A model generated the notes under the pieces. The model searched no databases. It was given only the letters and a program-made list of their open reading frames with translations, and had not been told where the DNA came from. Source: Sphingomonas asaccharolytica NBRC 15499 (lineage in GTDB: Bacteria; Pseudomonadota; Alphaproteobacteria; Sphingomonadales; Sphingomonadaceae). From it: DNA of 64,000 bases. The stretch spans positions 16,039 to 80,038 of the forward strand of contig NZ_BCYU01000009.1 of NCBI RefSeq assembly GCF_001598355.1, written 5' to 3'. The position numbers were made by a program, and so were the translations under genes. Shown piece by piece: positions 62,885 to 64,000 of this stretch (the stretch's first letter is position 1; every line of letters starts with the position of its first letter).

Positions 62885-63325
62885 TCAGAATGGTTTCACC
62901 ACCACCAGGATGACGATCAGCGCGACAAACAGGGCAGGAAGTTCGTTGATCAGGCGGAGCTGCTTCGATGTCAGCGTCGCTTTGCCGCCGGCAAGCTTCT
63001 TCGCATAGGCCGTCATCCAGCCGTGATACCCGCTCATCACGATGACGAGCAGCAACTTGGCGTGGAGCCAGCCCTCATTCCAATGCTGGCCGACGGTGGC
63101 GATGGTCAGGCCGAACACCCAGACCAGAATCATCGACGGGGTCATGATGATCTTGCGCAGTTTGGTCTCGCGCTCGACCCATTTCGCCGCCTCGGGCGTG
63201 CCGAGCGAATCCTGATGGTGGACCAGATAGCGCGGCAGCATGAACAGCCCGGCCATCCAGAAGATCACGAAAATGACGTGCGCCGCCTTGAGCCACAGAT
63301 AGATCGAGGCGAGGAAGTCCATCAT
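62885..63325 (-). CDS. hemJ: protoporphyrinogen oxidase HemJ
   Basis: A 146-residue integral membrane protein with four hydrophobic helices. The start YLWLKAAHVIFVIFWMAGLFMLPRYLVHH contains the conserved His and Arg, and LHAKLLLVIVMSGYHGWM the conserved Lys plus a Tyr-His pair, all HemJ features. It oxidises protoporphyrinogen IX in haem synthesis and is thought to bind haem itself. It overlaps hemE by 4 nt (ATGA), which supports the assignment. Rho follows 151 bp downstream. Confidence 0.92.
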   Translation of the reverse strand: MMDFLASIYLWLKAAHVIFVIFWMAGLFMLPRYLVHHQDSLGTPEAAKWVERETKLRKIIMTPSMILVWVFGLTIATVGQHWNEGWLHAKLLLVIVMSGYHGWMTAYAKKLAGGKATLTSKQLRLINELPALFVALIVILVVVKPF

Positions 63326-64000
63326 CCATTCCTTACGAAATTTAGGAGCTGCTCGACGTGCGCGATCGGCGCATCGGGCAGAATGCCATGGCCCAGATTG
63401 AAGATATGCGGGCGATCGGTGAAGGCCGCAAGGATGCGGCGCGCGGCTGAGGTCATGACGTCACCGCCAGTGATCAGCGCGAGCGGATCGAGATTACCTT
63501 GCACCGGCAATCCCTTAGGCAGCACCTCGTTGGCCCAGACCGGATCGACCGTCTCATCGAGCCCGACCGCGCCGACCTGGGTCTCACGTGCATAAGCTGC
63601 CAGTTTCGCGCCAGCGCCTTTGGGGAAACCGATCACCGGCGTTGTCGGATGGCGCTCTGCCAGCGCCGACACGATGCGCGCGTTCGGAGCGATCACCCAG
63701 CGCTCGAATTCGCTCGGTGCCAGGCTGCCCGCCCAGCTGTCGAACAATTGCACTGCCTCTGCGCCCGCATCGATCTGCTTCGACAGGTAATCGATCGTCA
63801 CGATTTCGATCGCATCGATGATCGCCTGGAACGCCTGGCGATCGCGATAGGCCAGCCGTCGCGTCTCGCTTTGGTCGCGACTGCCTTGCCCGGCGACCAT
63901 GTAGGTGGCGACCGTCCACGGGCTGCCGGCAAAGCCCAGCATCGTCGTTCCCGCGGATAGTTGCGCAACCACGCGGCGCACCGTCTCGTACACCGGCTCG
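63322..64000 (-). CDS. hemE: uroporphyrinogen decarboxylase (5' end beyond window)
   Basis: The last ~226 residues of HemE, which removes four acetate carboxyls from uroporphyrinogen III. LGFAGSPWTVATYMVAGQGSRD is a family block, AVQLFDSWAGSLAPSEFERWV carries the conserved Asp-Ser-W-A-G and GVGLD-type, and LPVQGNLDPLAL and FNLGHGILPDAPIAHVEQLLNFVR close it. The N-terminal active-site segment with the first arginines lies outside the window. It overlaps hemJ. In Caulobacter the replication origin lies next to hemE, so oriC may be just beyond the right edge. Confidence 0.95.
   Translation of the reverse strand, partial: EPVYETVRRVVAQLSAGTTMLGFAGSPWTVATYMVAGQGSRDQSETRRLAYRDRQAFQAIIDAIEIVTIDYLSKQIDAGAEAVQLFDSWAGSLAPSEFERWVIAPNARIVSALAERHPTTPVIGFPKGAGAKLAAYARETQVGAVGLDETVDPVWANEVLPKGLPVQGNLDPLALITGGDVMTSAARRILAAFTDRPHIFNLGHGILPDAPIAHVEQLLNFVRNG

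Overview
The window is a 64 kb stretch of GC-rich chromosome from an alphaproteobacterium, most likely a sphingomonad (Sphingomonas or a close relative). The assignment rests on the combination of ALAS-type hemA, mipZ, a PgmG-like phosphohexomutase, DUF3576 and DUF6489 proteins, the leuS-lptE-holA operon, and a mnmE-mnmG-rsmG-parA-parB cluster followed at distance by rho-hemJ-hemE. Nearly all the DNA is coding, most genes are housekeeping, and intergenic gaps are short. I see no transposase, prophage, CRISPR array, rRNA or recognisable defence system. One tRNA (Lys-TTT) is present.

Layout. 0-6.6 kb: the tail of a MAPEG protein, a TauE/SafE exporter, a cytochrome b plus Tat-exported molybdopterin lipoprotein pair, cfa, hemA, a 57-residue protein and murI. 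6.7-12.1 kb: plsY-dprA, two small membrane proteins and topA. 12.2-20.5 kb: a Sel1 protein, panC, mipZ with a membrane J-protein, a PgmG-like mutase, an ExoX-like exonuclease, glmM, a dicarboxylate symporter and an NnrU protein. 20.8-30.2 kb is the most accessory-looking part: a POT peptide transporter with an inserted domain, nitroreductase, short GntR regulator, GT-C-like membrane protein, VOC protein, DLH-like hydrolase, arylamine N-acetyltransferase (with a duplicated scrap of its own 3' end), acyl-CoA dehydrogenase and Sua5/TsaC. 30.3-38.6 kb: aqpZ, msrA, galE, tRNA-Lys, folK, a type-5 uracil-DNA glycosylase, an ArsR/SRPBCC pair with duplicated operator, an ECF sigma factor divergent from a GST, a carbamoylputrescine-amidase-like enzyme and a small permease. 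38.8-53.2 kb: holA-lptE-leuS, DUF3576, a TMP-synthase-like protein, PLP-homeostasis protein, HAD hydrolase, ribA, xth, a candidate small RNA, lolA, ftsK and a UbiH-type hydroxylase. 53.4-64 kb: parB-parA-rsmG-mnmG-mnmE, DUF6489, dienelactone hydrolase, two TerC paralogues, rho, hemJ and the 5'-truncated (by the window edge) hemE.

Genes that work together. ParA, ParB, MipZ and FtsK supply chromosome segregation, placement of the division plane and DNA translocation. Two perfect 16-bp parS-like palindromes and one near match lie inside or beside rsmG, mnmG and mnmE, next to parAB. HemA, HemE and HemJ are three steps of haem synthesis. LptE, LolA, GlmM, PgmG-like, GalE, MurI and PlsY belong to envelope building. 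MnmE, MnmG, TsaC/Sua5, RsmG and LeuS belong to tRNA/rRNA modification and charging.

The most distinctive non-coding content is a set of intergenic palindromic elements: four REP-like inverted pairs, a 124-bp element with perfect 25-bp inverted ends, and mosaic hairpin blocks that share modules between distant loci. I did not find a convincing new multi-gene system. The best leads are the parS-like trio, the palindromic mosaics, the candidate sRNA downstream of lolA, the long inverted repeat between the ECF sigma factor and the GST, and the duplicated nat scrap bracketing the VOC/DLH genes.
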